Below are positions 1-6,776 of a stretch of 8,836 bases of DNA, piece after piece (position 1 is the first letter of the stretch; the number at the start of each line of letters is the position of its first letter). This stretch comes from Rhizobiaceae bacterium (GTDB lineage Bacteria > Pseudomonadota > Alphaproteobacteria > Rhizobiales > Rhizobiaceae), in contig JAKISV010000119.1 of the NCBI GenBank assembly GCA_021648425.1, forward strand, positions 1 through 8,836. Reading direction: 5' to 3'. The translations under genes and the position numbers were made by a program. Below the pieces are notes generated by a model. It was given only the letters and a program-made list of their open reading frames with translations, made no database searches and was not told the DNA's origin.

Positions 1-181
1 GGGCCTCGTTACTGTGGGCTTACTTCGGAACCAGACCAAAAATCTCTGCGCGGGGCTTTCAGGTGAAAGCCATAGTGCAGCAATACTGCGATAGGTTTTT
101 GTTTGAAGCCCCGCAAGTTTGCACTTTATAGGTATGACGCTGGTGCTGGGATGCATCGAGTGAACGGAGAGGTGCGGGTTT
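1..181 (+). ncRNA. Candidate structured RNA, possibly 6S-like, cut by the left edge
   Basis: No convincing coding frame covers this stretch, but it folds well. A perfect 9-bp stem pairs 50-58 with 106-114 (gcggggctt/aagccccgc). Inside it are a 55-60/65-70 hairpin (gctttc, loop aggt, gaaagc) and a 77-80/86-89 hairpin. The 55-70 hairpin shares bases 55-58 with the large stem, so the two compete. Outside, 31-37 can pair with 142-149 (one bulged base), 22-27 with 157-161, and 4-10 with 163-172 (three bulged bases). The unpaired stretches near 38-49 and 115-141 would form a large central bulge. A long rod with a closing stem, a central bulge and a terminal arm is the architecture of 6S RNA, the regulator of RNA polymerase, but I did not recognise its conserved sequence. 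The segment gtgcgggttt at 172-181 may pair with bases left of the window. Strand is a guess. Confidence 0.33.
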
Positions 182-360
182 AGATAAATCAAAAATTTCT
201 GACTATCTTCTTTCATGTCAATAGCGGTGATGTTATCAAAGATAACAGGCAACTTACTATCTGGATGGATGAAATGGTGCCGTTGAATATCGAATTTCTG
301 CGCCGGATTATCGAAGAGCGCATAAGCAAAACCTGAGCACCCAATTACAGGATTAAAACC
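182..360. other. Spacer upstream of the DUF6460 gene
   Basis: No gene is supported here. One frame is open without a good start from 184 to the TGA at 334-336; its only ATG, at 265, has no ribosome binding site and would give 23 residues. A weak promoter-like pair, TTGAAT at 283-288 and GATTAT at 306-311 with 17 bases between, could serve the downstream gene, but each box matches consensus at only four of six positions. A perfect dyad at 231-247 is listed separately. No terminator with a T run is visible. Confidence 0.4.
231..247. promoter_or_regulatory. Perfect 7-bp inverted repeat, operator-like
   Basis: The arms TGTTATC and GATAACA are exact reverse complements separated by AAA, giving a 17-bp dyad. 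It lies about 115 bases before the start of the DUF6460 gene. The size and symmetry suit a binding site for a dimeric transcription factor, but there is no T run, so it is not an intrinsic terminator. No cognate regulator can be named from this window, and a chance palindrome cannot be excluded. Confidence 0.3.
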
Positions 361-627
361 ATGAGCCAGCGCATCAATAAATTTCTGGGTGATACCCCCG
401 GCAAAACTCTGGTTCGCCTGCTGATCATCTCATTTGTAGTGGGCATAGTGATGAGCACCCTGGGCCTTACACCCGTCGACCTTTGGTACAAACTGCAGGA
501 TTTTGTGGTGCGCCTTTATAATCTCGGTTTTGATGCCATCTGGCGCATTGCCAGGTATTTTGTCTGGGGTGCGATGGTTGTAGTGCCCGTATTTCTGATT
601 ATGCGCCTGTTGAAAGTTTCGCGTTAA
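361..627 (+). CDS. Small integral membrane protein, DUF6460 type
   Basis: This 88-residue protein of unknown function matches, from memory, the short alphaproteobacterial family DUF6460. The opening FLGDTPGKTLVRLLIISFVVG, the central 'DLWYKLQDFVVRLYNLGFDA' segment and the ending 'VVPVFLIMRLL' are typical. Two hydrophobic segments are visible, at about residues 17-35 and 65-83, joined by an amphipathic stretch, so it should sit in the inner membrane with both ends on the same side. The start is supported by AGGA at 349-352, eight bases upstream of the ATG. It ends seven bases before the MATE exporter start, so the two are very likely co-transcribed. Some database members of this family carry the name integrase; nothing in the sequence supports that. 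Confidence 0.85.
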   Translation: MSQRINKFLGDTPGKTLVRLLIISFVVGIVMSTLGLTPVDLWYKLQDFVVRLYNLGFDAIWRIARYFVWGAMVVVPVFLIMRLLKVSR

Positions 628-633
628 ACAGCC

Positions 634-2013
634 ATGGGTGATGACCCGGAAATTCCGACCAAAATAAGTTCTACAATAACCCGGTCTGGCCCGGTGAGTG
701 GTGGCAATTTTGTTGTCACCCACCGTCTGGTATTATCAATTGCCATCCCGATGACTATTGGTTACCTCACCACACCGATTTTAGGCCTGGTGGATACCGC
801 AGTCATTGGACAGTTGGGAGTTGCCGCCCTGATTGGCGGGTTGGCCGTTGGTACTATATTGGTGGATATGGTGTTTTTCACTTTCAATTTTTTGCGTTCA
901 GGAACCGTTGGTCTGACCGCCCAGGCCTATGGAGCAGACGACAAGGTTGAAACTCAGGCTACTTTGTTTCGGGCACTTTTACTGGCACTGATAATCGGTG
1001 TGATTTTAATGCTGAGTGCACCGTTGTTTTTATCTGTCGGCTTGCATTTTATTGCGCCCAGTGAGGCCGTTGCGAAAGCGACAAAATCCTATTTCGAAAT
1101 CCGCATGGTGTCGGCACCCTTTGCGCTGGCAAACTACGTATTGTTCGGTTGGCTGATTGGTTGCAGCCGCGCCAATACTGCTCTCTTTTTGCAGATATTA
1201 TTGAACGGCATCAATATCGGCCTATCGATATTTCTGGGCCTGACGCTGAAATGGGGAATTACCGGTGTGGCAGTTGCCACCGTGATTGCCGAGATCGTAG
1301 CCTGTCTGGCTGGCCTGGTAATTGCCTGGCGCCTGATAGACCGCGAAACAGTTCCCACCTGGACGCAGATTAAAAACATCGCCGCTGTCAAACGCCTGAT
1401 GTCGATGAACGGTGACATCATGGTGCGTTCTTTTGCGCTGCTGTTCGCCTTTGGGTATTTTACCGCTCAAAGTGCCGGTTTTGGCGACACTATATTGGCG
1501 GCAAATGCTGTTCTTTTTCACTTTTTCTTTGTCAGTGGATATTTCCTTGACGGTCTGGCTGTAGCAGCTGAACAGATTGCCGGGCGGGCTGTGGGAGCAA
1601 GGGACCGGGTGGCCTTTGTTCGCTCTGCCAAATTGACAATCGCGTGGAGTACGGCCATGTCGATTTTACTGGTTTTGGTTTATCTGGCCGTGGGTGAAGC
1701 GTTGATTGATTTGATAACAACCTCAATTGAAGTAAGGGAAACGGCAAAGGAGTATTTTTTGTGGGCGGCTCTTATCGCCATCATTGGGGTTGCCGCATTT
1801 GTTATGGACGGCATATATATCGGCTCAACCTGGTCACGGGAAATGAGCATCACCATGGTGGTTTCACTGGCCGGATTTATTTTGTTCTGGCAGATTGCAA
1901 AACCCTATCTGGGCAATGACGGACTGTGGCTGGCATTTTACGGATTTTTGATTTTACGCGGCCTCACCATGAGTTTGCGCCTGCCGCATAATATCCGAAA
2001 AACCTTTGGCTAA
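634..2013 (+). CDS. MATE family efflux transporter (DinF/NorM-like)
   Basis: This 459-residue polytopic membrane protein has the usual length of MATE exporters, which expel cationic drugs and metabolites in exchange for Na+ or H+. After about 28 polar residues the conserved core opens with THRLVLSIAIPMTIGYLTTP, followed by 'LGLVDTAVIGQLG' and 'FNFLRSGTVGLTAQAYG', hallmarks of the DinF-like branch. Around twelve hydrophobic segments follow in two repeated halves; the second half opens near residue 250 with 'NGDIMVRSFALLFAF' and contains 'DGLAVAAEQIAGRAVGARD'. No ribosome binding site precedes the ATG at 634, which lies seven bases after the upstream stop, so translation is probably coupled to the DUF6460 gene. 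A GTG at 694 (codon 21) is an alternative start just before the conserved core. The substrate cannot be told. The stop overlaps the convergent arsC stop. Confidence 0.93.
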   Translation: MGDDPEIPTKISSTITRSGPVSGGNFVVTHRLVLSIAIPMTIGYLTTPILGLVDTAVIGQLGVAALIGGLAVGTILVDMVFFTFNFLRSGTVGLTAQAYGADDKVETQATLFRALLLALIIGVILMLSAPLFLSVGLHFIAPSEAVAKATKSYFEIRMVSAPFALANYVLFGWLIGCSRANTALFLQILLNGINIGLSIFLGLTLKWGITGVAVATVIAEIVACLAGLVIAWRLIDRETVPTWTQIKNIAAVKRLMSMNGDIMVRSFALLFAFGYFTAQSAGFGDTILAANAVLFHFFFVSGYFLDGLAVAAEQIAGRAVGARDRVAFVRSAKLTIAWSTAMSILLVLVYLAVGEALIDLITTSIEVRETAKEYFLWAALIAIIGVAAFVMDGIYIGSTWSREMSITMVVSLAGFILFWQIAKPYLGNDGLWLAFYGFLILRGLTMSLRLPHNIRKTFG

Positions 2014-2360
2014 AGAATAGCCAATACCGCTTCCGGCGGGCGGCCCAGTGAAGCTTTTGTACCATTAATCACCACCGGACGTTCAATCAATACCGGGTGG
2101 TGAAACATTGCCTCAATCAGTCGCGCATCATCTTTTTCATCTGCCAGATTGAGTTCGCGATAAATATCCTGCCCCTTGCGCATCAGTTCGCGTGGAGCGA
2201 TATCCAGCATTTTCAATACGCTGGTAATCTCGTCAATCGATGGCGGGTTTTTTTGATAGTCGACCTCAATCGGTTCAATCCCGCGGTCACGCAGCAATTG
2301 TAGGGTCTGTCGCGATTTTGAACAGCGCGGGTTGTGCCAGATTGTTGGTTCATCGCTCAT
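2010..2360 (-). CDS. arsC: ArsC-family reductase (glutaredoxin-dependent arsenate reductase type)
   Basis: This 116-residue thioredoxin-fold protein belongs to the ArsC/Spx/YffB family. The catalytic cysteine is Cys13 in 'HNPRCSKSR'. Arginines 61, 94 ('ERPVV') and 107 ('LGRPPE') fall where glutaredoxin-dependent arsenate reductase of the R773 type carries Arg60, Arg94 and Arg107, so the arsenate-binding set looks complete. The expected reaction is reduction of arsenate to arsenite with glutathione and glutaredoxin. No arsR, arsB or acr3 lies nearby, so arsenic detoxification is inferred from residues only, and a housekeeping redox role is possible. Its ATG lies one base after the pyrD stop, with AGGA ten bases upstream inside pyrD, so it is the last gene of the DUF952-pyrD-arsC operon. 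The end overlaps the MATE gene end by four bases. Confidence 0.9.
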   Translation of the reverse strand: MSDEPTIWHNPRCSKSRQTLQLLRDRGIEPIEVDYQKNPPSIDEITSVLKMLDIAPRELMRKGQDIYRELNLADEKDDARLIEAMFHHPVLIERPVVINGTKASLGRPPEAVLAIL

Positions 2361-2361
2361 A

Positions 2362-3468
2362 TTATTGCAATCCTGAAGGCAGGCTTTTCGCCGCCCATTG
2401 TTGGGTTTTTGTACCGCTCAACGCTGTGATATTGGCGTGGCCTGAGGTTGATAGCTTGTCTGCAAGCTCGCTGCAAATAGTATTTACCAGGGTCGGACCC
2501 TGATAAATCATTGCGGTATAAAGTTGCAGTAAATTCGCTCCCGCCTCAATTTTCTCCCAGGCCGATTGCGCGCTGTCAATTCCACCAACGCCAATAATTG
2601 GTAACTCACCGCCAAGGCGTTGGCGCATTTTGGCCAGCACTATTGTAGAGATTTCAAAAAGCGGTCGCCCGGACAACCCGCCACTTTCCTGTGTAGTTTC
2701 ACGCAACATATTACGCGCCAGTGTAGTATTCGAAATAACCAACCCGTCTATAGTTGAAGCCAATACATTTTCAGCGATATCGTCCATTTCATTCTCATTC
2801 AAATCCGGTGCAATTTTGAGAAACAAGGGCGGGTTGCGGTCTGAGCTGGCGGCTAACTCATCACGCACATCGCAGATATGTTTCAGCAGATGAGCCAGGG
2901 ATTCTTTTGCCTGTAAATTGCGCAACCCGGGTGTATTGGGTGAAGATATATTGGCCGTGAAGTAATCTGCAACCGGCCAGAATTTTTTGATACCCAGTTC
3001 GTAGTCCCGTATAAAATCATCGCTGTCCTTGTTGGCTCCGATATTGACACCAACAATGCCGCTGCCACGCCGTGCATTCAAATTATCCAGAACTCCCCCG
3101 TGGCCTTTATTGTTAAAGCCAAGCCGGTTGATTACCGCTTCATCGTCGATCAGTCTGAAAATGCGCGGGCGCGGGTTTCCGGTTTGGGGCTTTGGCGTCA
3201 CGGTTCCGATTTCCGCATATCCAAAACCCATTTTCATCAATGCATCGGGAACTTCGCCATTTTTATCAAAACCCGCAGCCATGCCCAGAGGATTTGGAAA
3301 ATCAAGACCGGCAACATTTGTGCGCAATTGAGGGTATTTGTCATTTGAGCAGCCGGGCATAAAAGTACTGCCCTGAGCAACCTTCAGCCCGCTTATCGTC
3401 AAGGCATGGGCGTTTTCCGCATCCATTTTGAAGAGGGTAGTTCTGGCAATTGTCGAGAATAATCCCAT
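2362..3468 (-). CDS. pyrD: Dihydroorotate dehydrogenase (quinone), class 2
   Basis: This enzyme oxidises dihydroorotate to orotate, the fourth step of pyrimidine synthesis, passing electrons through FMN to membrane quinone. At 368 residues it has normal class 2 length, with the N-terminal membrane-associating helices (about residues 1-30, 'DAENAHALTISGLK'). Visible motifs are 'NPLGMAAGFDKNG' (residues 59-71), 'EIGTVTPKPQTGNPRPRIFRL' read as the FMN and substrate loop (86-106), 'INRLGFNNKG' (113-122), 'NISSPNTPGLR' with catalytic base Ser176, 'LKIAPDL', 'ISNTTLAR' and 'GVGGIDSA'. The start ATG overlaps the upstream DUF952 stop by one base (TGATG), indicating translational coupling, and there is no clear ribosome binding site of its own. 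Identification is secure. Confidence 0.97.
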   Translation of the reverse strand: MGLFSTIARTTLFKMDAENAHALTISGLKVAQGSTFMPGCSNDKYPQLRTNVAGLDFPNPLGMAAGFDKNGEVPDALMKMGFGYAEIGTVTPKPQTGNPRPRIFRLIDDEAVINRLGFNNKGHGGVLDNLNARRGSGIVGVNIGANKDSDDFIRDYELGIKKFWPVADYFTANISSPNTPGLRNLQAKESLAHLLKHICDVRDELAASSDRNPPLFLKIAPDLNENEMDDIAENVLASTIDGLVISNTTLARNMLRETTQESGGLSGRPLFEISTIVLAKMRQRLGGELPIIGVGGIDSAQSAWEKIEAGANLLQLYTAMIYQGPTLVNTICSELADKLSTSGHANITALSGTKTQQWAAKSLPSGLQ

Positions 3469-3863
3469 CAGATAATTTCTGCTGAGAAAACATGGTTGCC
3501 ATTGTCATCAAGAGGCAAGTCATGGGTTTTGTGCACAACGTTCATATCAAGTTCGCCGTAATAGTGGGGAAACAACGCGCCACCGCGAGAAACCTCCCAT
3601 TTCAGCTGTGAGCCCAGTTTAGCGGTTTTTATTGCAGCGATAATCAGATTATCGCGTCCGGCAAAATGTTTAGCGGCTGTTTCACGCGCCTGCCCGGCGG
3701 TAGAAAAATGAATAAACCCATCGCTCAGGTCGATTGGTGCACCATCATAAATGCCTTTTTCCAGAGCCTGAGCCCATAGATCTTTGTCTTCAATTTTGTA
3801 TACGAACCGAATTTTACCCTGAGACACTGAATTAGCCTGTTTTTTGAAAATAAACTCTGTCAT
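3468..3863 (-). CDS. DUF952 domain protein
   Basis: The core from 'RFVYKIEDKDLWAQALEKG' through 'DGAPIDLSDGFIHFSTAGQ', 'AAKHFAG' and 'RGGALFPHYYGELD' matches DUF952, a small soluble family of about 110 residues. I recall this family being grouped with the ADP-ribosyltransferase-like folds, but no activity is established and I assign none. The start is uncertain. The ATG at 3863 (131 residues) lacks a ribosome binding site. A GTG at 3827 (119 residues) has AGG eight bases upstream and puts the start seven residues before the conserved core, so it may be the real one. Extension to 3947 would use a TTG and run through the divergent spacer. It is the first gene of the operon with pyrD and arsC, overlapping pyrD by one base. 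Confidence 0.85.
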   Translation of the reverse strand: MTEFIFKKQANSVSQGKIRFVYKIEDKDLWAQALEKGIYDGAPIDLSDGFIHFSTAGQARETAAKHFAGRDNLIIAAIKTAKLGSQLKWEVSRGGALFPHYYGELDMNVVHKTHDLPLDDNGNHVFSAEII

Positions 3864-3947
3864 CTGTTTGCCATTATCAGCACAAAAATGCCAGAATGTC
3901 CGGTAACATTCATCGATAATTTTGTACAAATTGAAATGAGGCCTCAA
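3864..3947. promoter_or_regulatory. Divergent intergenic region between the DUF952 operon and the exported protein gene
   Basis: These 84 bases must hold the start signals for both directions. Rightward, GATAAT at 3915-3920 is a possible -10 box with no good -35. Leftward, a GATAAT lies at 3872-3877 on the minus strand, with CGGACA 18 bases upstream, but it sits very close to the ATG at 3863 and would fit better with the GTG start at 3827. For the rightward gene GAGG at 3938-3941 is a good ribosome binding site, six bases before the ATG at 3948. The same bases form the palindrome GAGGCCTC (3938-3945). Confidence 0.35.
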
Positions 3948-4484
3948 ATGCCAAAGATAATCTCAAAATCACCTGTACTTTGCACGCTTGTGATTTTTAC
4001 TGCGATGACAATGGCTGTTACGGCAACTTCATTTGGGCAGGAAAATACACAGTCATCTGAAACTGCCCCCGTTAGCCCTGGTCAGCGTTTCCAGATTGAA
4101 CGCGAGGGTAATGGTTTTGTGCGGCTTGATAAAAAGACCGGAGAAACCAGTTTTTGCCAAACGGTAAATGATGTGCTGGTTTGCCGCTTGGCGGTTGAAG
4201 AGCGCGATACGCTGCACAGAGAAATTTCAGATCTGCAAAACAAGCTCACTGCAGAAAAGGAAAAACTGGCAGCGCTTGATGAAACCGGATCATCTCAACA
4301 ATCACAGGTTCGGCCTAAAGATGGCGTTCCAGACACCTCAAAGCGAGAGGGGGCTGGTAGTGAACGTGATGAATTTGAACAGGAAATGGATCGCGCACTT
4401 GATATTACCAGACGAACCATGCGCAAACTGTTTAGCGCCGTCAAAGAGTTGCGCAAGGAGTTTGGTGACGATCTGTTCGAATAG
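3948..4484 (+). CDS. Exported coiled-coil protein of unknown function
   Basis: This 178-residue protein has a signal peptide: residues 2-8 carry two lysines, residues 9-27 are hydrophobic, and cleavage could follow 'TSFG' near residue 30. Residues 46-82 form a compact domain, 'GQRFQIEREGNGFVRLDKKT' then 'GETSFCQTVNDVLVCR', with Cys70 and Cys79 able to form a disulfide in the periplasm. I have seen this 'FxRLDxxTGxxSxC' pattern in uncharacterised alphaproteobacterial proteins. Residues 84-112 are a heptad-like coiled coil, 113-139 are polar and probably flexible, and 140-174 are a charged helix. The ATG at 3948 was chosen for its GAGG at 3938-3941; upstream ATGs at 3888 and 3936 would spoil the signal peptide. 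It stands alone, divergent from the DUF952 operon and convergent with the symporter (six-base gap). A periplasmic or envelope role is inferred from the signal peptide only. Confidence 0.8.
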   Translation: MPKIISKSPVLCTLVIFTAMTMAVTATSFGQENTQSSETAPVSPGQRFQIEREGNGFVRLDKKTGETSFCQTVNDVLVCRLAVEERDTLHREISDLQNKLTAEKEKLAALDETGSSQQSQVRPKDGVPDTSKREGAGSERDEFEQEMDRALDITRRTMRKLFSAVKELRKEFGDDLFE

Positions 4485-4490
4485 AAATTA

Positions 4491-6464
4491 TTATCCGGTA
4501 ATATTGCTTTTAGTATGACGATTGACGATATATCGCTCGATTACAGAAACAATAATTGCAGTGCCAAATGCAGCAGCCATTGCGAATATTGCAGAATTTA
4601 TCGGTTTTAATACATCGCCACCTATCACAAACACTAATTCGTCACCGTTTTGCGCTACCCAGTCCCCTCCAAATTCTATGGTTATCAGCAAAAAAGATGT
4701 AATTACAAATCCCACCAGCAACCCTGATAACCCTCCGATCGGGGTTAGGGATTTCCACCATATTGCCAGTAGCAATACCGGGAATATCGCTCCGGCCGCG
4801 ATAGCAAAGGCCCACAAAGAAAAATCCGTTGTTGGCACCGGCAATGTCTGGGAGAGCCATATCCCAATCACGACAATACCAATCAACAGCAGGCGGGAGA
4901 TAAACAGCCGTCGCGCGATTGGTGCTTGTGCAGTCAGGCCAGTGTCATTTACGGGCTGGTTTGAACGTTTGAAAATCAGGTCACTGGTTGCTGTATTGAT
5001 AATAACCATCATCGCGATGCCCGCTGTTGTCGCTGAAGCACTTAAAGCACCGGCATAAATCAGCGCAGAAAATATCACGGGCATACCGGCAACTTCACCC
5101 GCCCCAAGCAATGTCATCACAGCACTGAACTGTAAATCATTTGGCATCAAAACATAGTCGGGATTATTGCCGCAGGCGGCAATAATTGATGGTAAGTCGA
5201 CAGCAGGACTGCCGCACACAAGCGCATGACGGCCACCATCAATAACGGCCCATTTCATCAACCAGCCGACATTTTCACCCAGCTGATTGACCGGCAGGCC
5301 GACAAGGCTGCGATAATACTCAAATTTCATAAAGCTTACAAAGGCCGGCATTGCTGATAAAACCACCGCCACCAGAATGAATATCCAGCCAACCGAGCGA
5401 ATGCGTGTAGCCGCATTGGCAACACAACTTACCCGGCTGTATAACAGCGGTAATGCAGCAGTTCCCGCCAGCATCACCAACAAGGTGGTAATAAAGTTCA
5501 CGGTGCCTGATATGGCAACAAAATTACCATGCTCAAAGACTGTGTTTATTGTACCATCTGCCGACTGAGCCAACTGTTGTTCCAGCTGTTGAATTGGCTG
5601 AAGCGCACCTCCACCAAAACTGAACTGGGGCACCGGATTTCCTGTGATACGCATGGATAACCATATAGCGGGCAGTAAGATTGTTGCCCCAATAATAAAA
5701 TAGAGCATCATATTAGCGATAGTTAAACCGCGCATACCACCAGCCAGTATGGTTACCAGCACAGGCAAAACCAGCAATATTGCCGCCCAAGTGGGCGGCA
5801 AAGGAAAATACAGATTGATAATACGGCTACCCGCTTCAATCTGGGCTGTCAAAAAAGCTATTGCGCTTAATATGATCACGAAGGCAATGGCTAAACGCAA
5901 AACATTCCCCCCTGGCCTTGTATCTGAGACTTTTAAATAGATTGCACTGGCAAACGAGGTCGGAAGTTGTCCGGAAAATTTGGGCAAAATGGCAATGCTA
6001 ACAAACGCAAACCCAAGAAACGCACCAATTGTCAGCGCTAACCCATCATGATTAGTCGCGGTGAATGCGGCAATGATACCAATAACAAAAAACACGCTGA
6101 ACCACTCAGCCGCCCCGGCCATAGCGTTATGAACAGCACCAAATGAGCCGCTGGCATTTTGAAAATGGCCAAGTCCGCCTAAGTTTTTTGGTGCGGTGGA
6201 ATTGCCGGGTCCCAATGTTCGTGTTGCAAAGCCGGTAACAAAAAATACAGCAATGGGAATACCAACAACCATACCATATACGCTCGATTCACTCAGGCCT
6301 ATTTTCCCCAGAACATTTACCAACAACAAATAGACAGCGGAAATTACAACAAAAACTCCCAGCAGAATGGAAGTGCCGTGATTCTGCTTTAATGAGCCCT
6401 GACGGGCATTTTCGCCTTTAAAAGAGGTCAAACGACTATGTATCCCCATCATTTGACCAGGCAT
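4491..6464 (-). CDS. Sodium:solute symporter family (SSF) transporter, large subunit
   Basis: This protein of about 657 residues is rich in hydrophobic helices and belongs to the SSF family of Na+-coupled transporters, in the longer branch that includes VC_2705-like and acetate-permease-like proteins. Supporting segments are 'FFAxxx-less' entry helices after residue 30, 'GAAEWFSVFFVIGIIAAF', 'DGLALTIGAFLGFAF', 'AFLTAQIEAGSRI', 'GGMRGLTIANMMLYF', 'LAGTAALPLLYSRV' (about residue 330) and 'IYAGALSASATTAGIAMMVI' before 'INTATSDLI'. The usual histidine of 'GTAxLPH' is leucine here. The longest frame begins with a TTG at 6485; I chose the first ATG, 6464, while ATGs at 6452 and 6449 are equally possible, and none has a clear ribosome binding site. 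All overlap the end of the small partner gene, which suggests coupled translation. The substrate is likely a small monocarboxylate such as acetate, inferred from the neighbouring kinase-regulator pair. Confidence 0.88.
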   Translation of the reverse strand: MPGQMMGIHSRLTSFKGENARQGSLKQNHGTSILLGVFVVISAVYLLLVNVLGKIGLSESSVYGMVVGIPIAVFFVTGFATRTLGPGNSTAPKNLGGLGHFQNASGSFGAVHNAMAGAAEWFSVFFVIGIIAAFTATNHDGLALTIGAFLGFAFVSIAILPKFSGQLPTSFASAIYLKVSDTRPGGNVLRLAIAFVIILSAIAFLTAQIEAGSRIINLYFPLPPTWAAILLVLPVLVTILAGGMRGLTIANMMLYFIIGATILLPAIWLSMRITGNPVPQFSFGGGALQPIQQLEQQLAQSADGTINTVFEHGNFVAISGTVNFITTLLVMLAGTAALPLLYSRVSCVANAATRIRSVGWIFILVAVVLSAMPAFVSFMKFEYYRSLVGLPVNQLGENVGWLMKWAVIDGGRHALVCGSPAVDLPSIIAACGNNPDYVLMPNDLQFSAVMTLLGAGEVAGMPVIFSALIYAGALSASATTAGIAMMVIINTATSDLIFKRSNQPVNDTGLTAQAPIARRLFISRLLLIGIVVIGIWLSQTLPVPTTDFSLWAFAIAAGAIFPVLLLAIWWKSLTPIGGLSGLLVGFVITSFLLITIEFGGDWVAQNGDELVFVIGGDVLKPINSAIFAMAAAFGTAIIVSVIERYIVNRHTKSNITG

Positions 6465-6744
6465 GTTTGTCAATTTTTGTTGCAATATTGAAAATTAGAG
6501 CAATCAATAATACAGGCAAACCAATTGTAGCCAACAACATTTGCACCGGGATACCAAGCACAGGATAAGTTCCGTAGTACAAAATGAAATAAAGAGTAGC
6601 GCCGCCTATGACACAATAAACAATTGACGATATCAAAAGTGTTTTGGCTAACCCAGGTTGGTATTTTTTGATAGCCAATCGAAACATCGTAAACATAATT
6701 TTCTGCTCGATATCCAATAAAGGGTGCATACCTTTTTTGCACAT
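6436..6744 (-). CDS. Small membrane subunit of the sodium:solute symporter, DUF4212-like
   Basis: This protein of up to 102 residues has two hydrophobic helices, about residues 34-55 and 66-88, and ends in a polar tail. Its size, its two helices, the last helix ending 'IFNIATKIDKH' (compare 'IFVYARRMNRLD' in the family), and its place directly before and overlapping an SSF gene fit DUF4212, the putative small subunit of these symporters. The usual 'GFPLGFWFAQQGS' motif is missing, replaced by 'GIPVQMLLATIGLPV', so it is either a divergent member or an analogue. Start choice is open: ATGs at 6744, 6729, 6696 and 6687 are in frame. I kept 6744, which leaves a leader of about 36 bases from the candidate promoter, but 6696 would begin just before the conserved-looking part. 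Confidence 0.65.
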   Translation of the reverse strand: MCKKGMHPLLDIEQKIMFTMFRLAIKKYQPGLAKTLLISSIVYCVIGGATLYFILYYGTYPVLGIPVQMLLATIGLPVLLIALIFNIATKIDKHAWSNDGDT

Positions 6745-6776
6745 TAATATTTGTGCTGGTAAACAGTGTATATTCG

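Noticed and set aside
1..156. A minus-strand frame opening with ATG at 154-156 and open to the left edge (52 codons), and a plus-strand frame open from the edge to about 131
   Set aside because: Neither translation resembles a protein I know, and the region is dense with perfect stems, which suits an RNA gene better. The left flank would decide.
3864..3947. Extension of the DUF952 gene to a TTG at 3947
   Set aside because: The extra residues do not fit the family N-terminus and the frame would cover the whole divergent spacer and the ribosome binding site of the opposite gene.
3888..3947. Earlier starts of the exported protein at 3888 or 3936
   Set aside because: They would place extra residues, including acidic ones at 3888, before the signal peptide, and the GAGG at 3938-3941 points to the ATG at 3948.
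4486..4505. Weak hairpin attat-ccgg-taat at the 4484/4491 junction as a terminator
   Set aside because: Only about four A-T pairs and no T run after it in either direction.
4522..5058. A 178-codon plus-strand frame inside the symporter gene
   Set aside because: It is a shadow of the well-supported symporter on the other strand; the translation is low in complexity and shows no domain.
6465..6485. Symporter start at the TTG at 6485
   Set aside because: A TTG with no ribosome binding site, and ATGs follow within 21 to 36 bases; used only as the outer limit.
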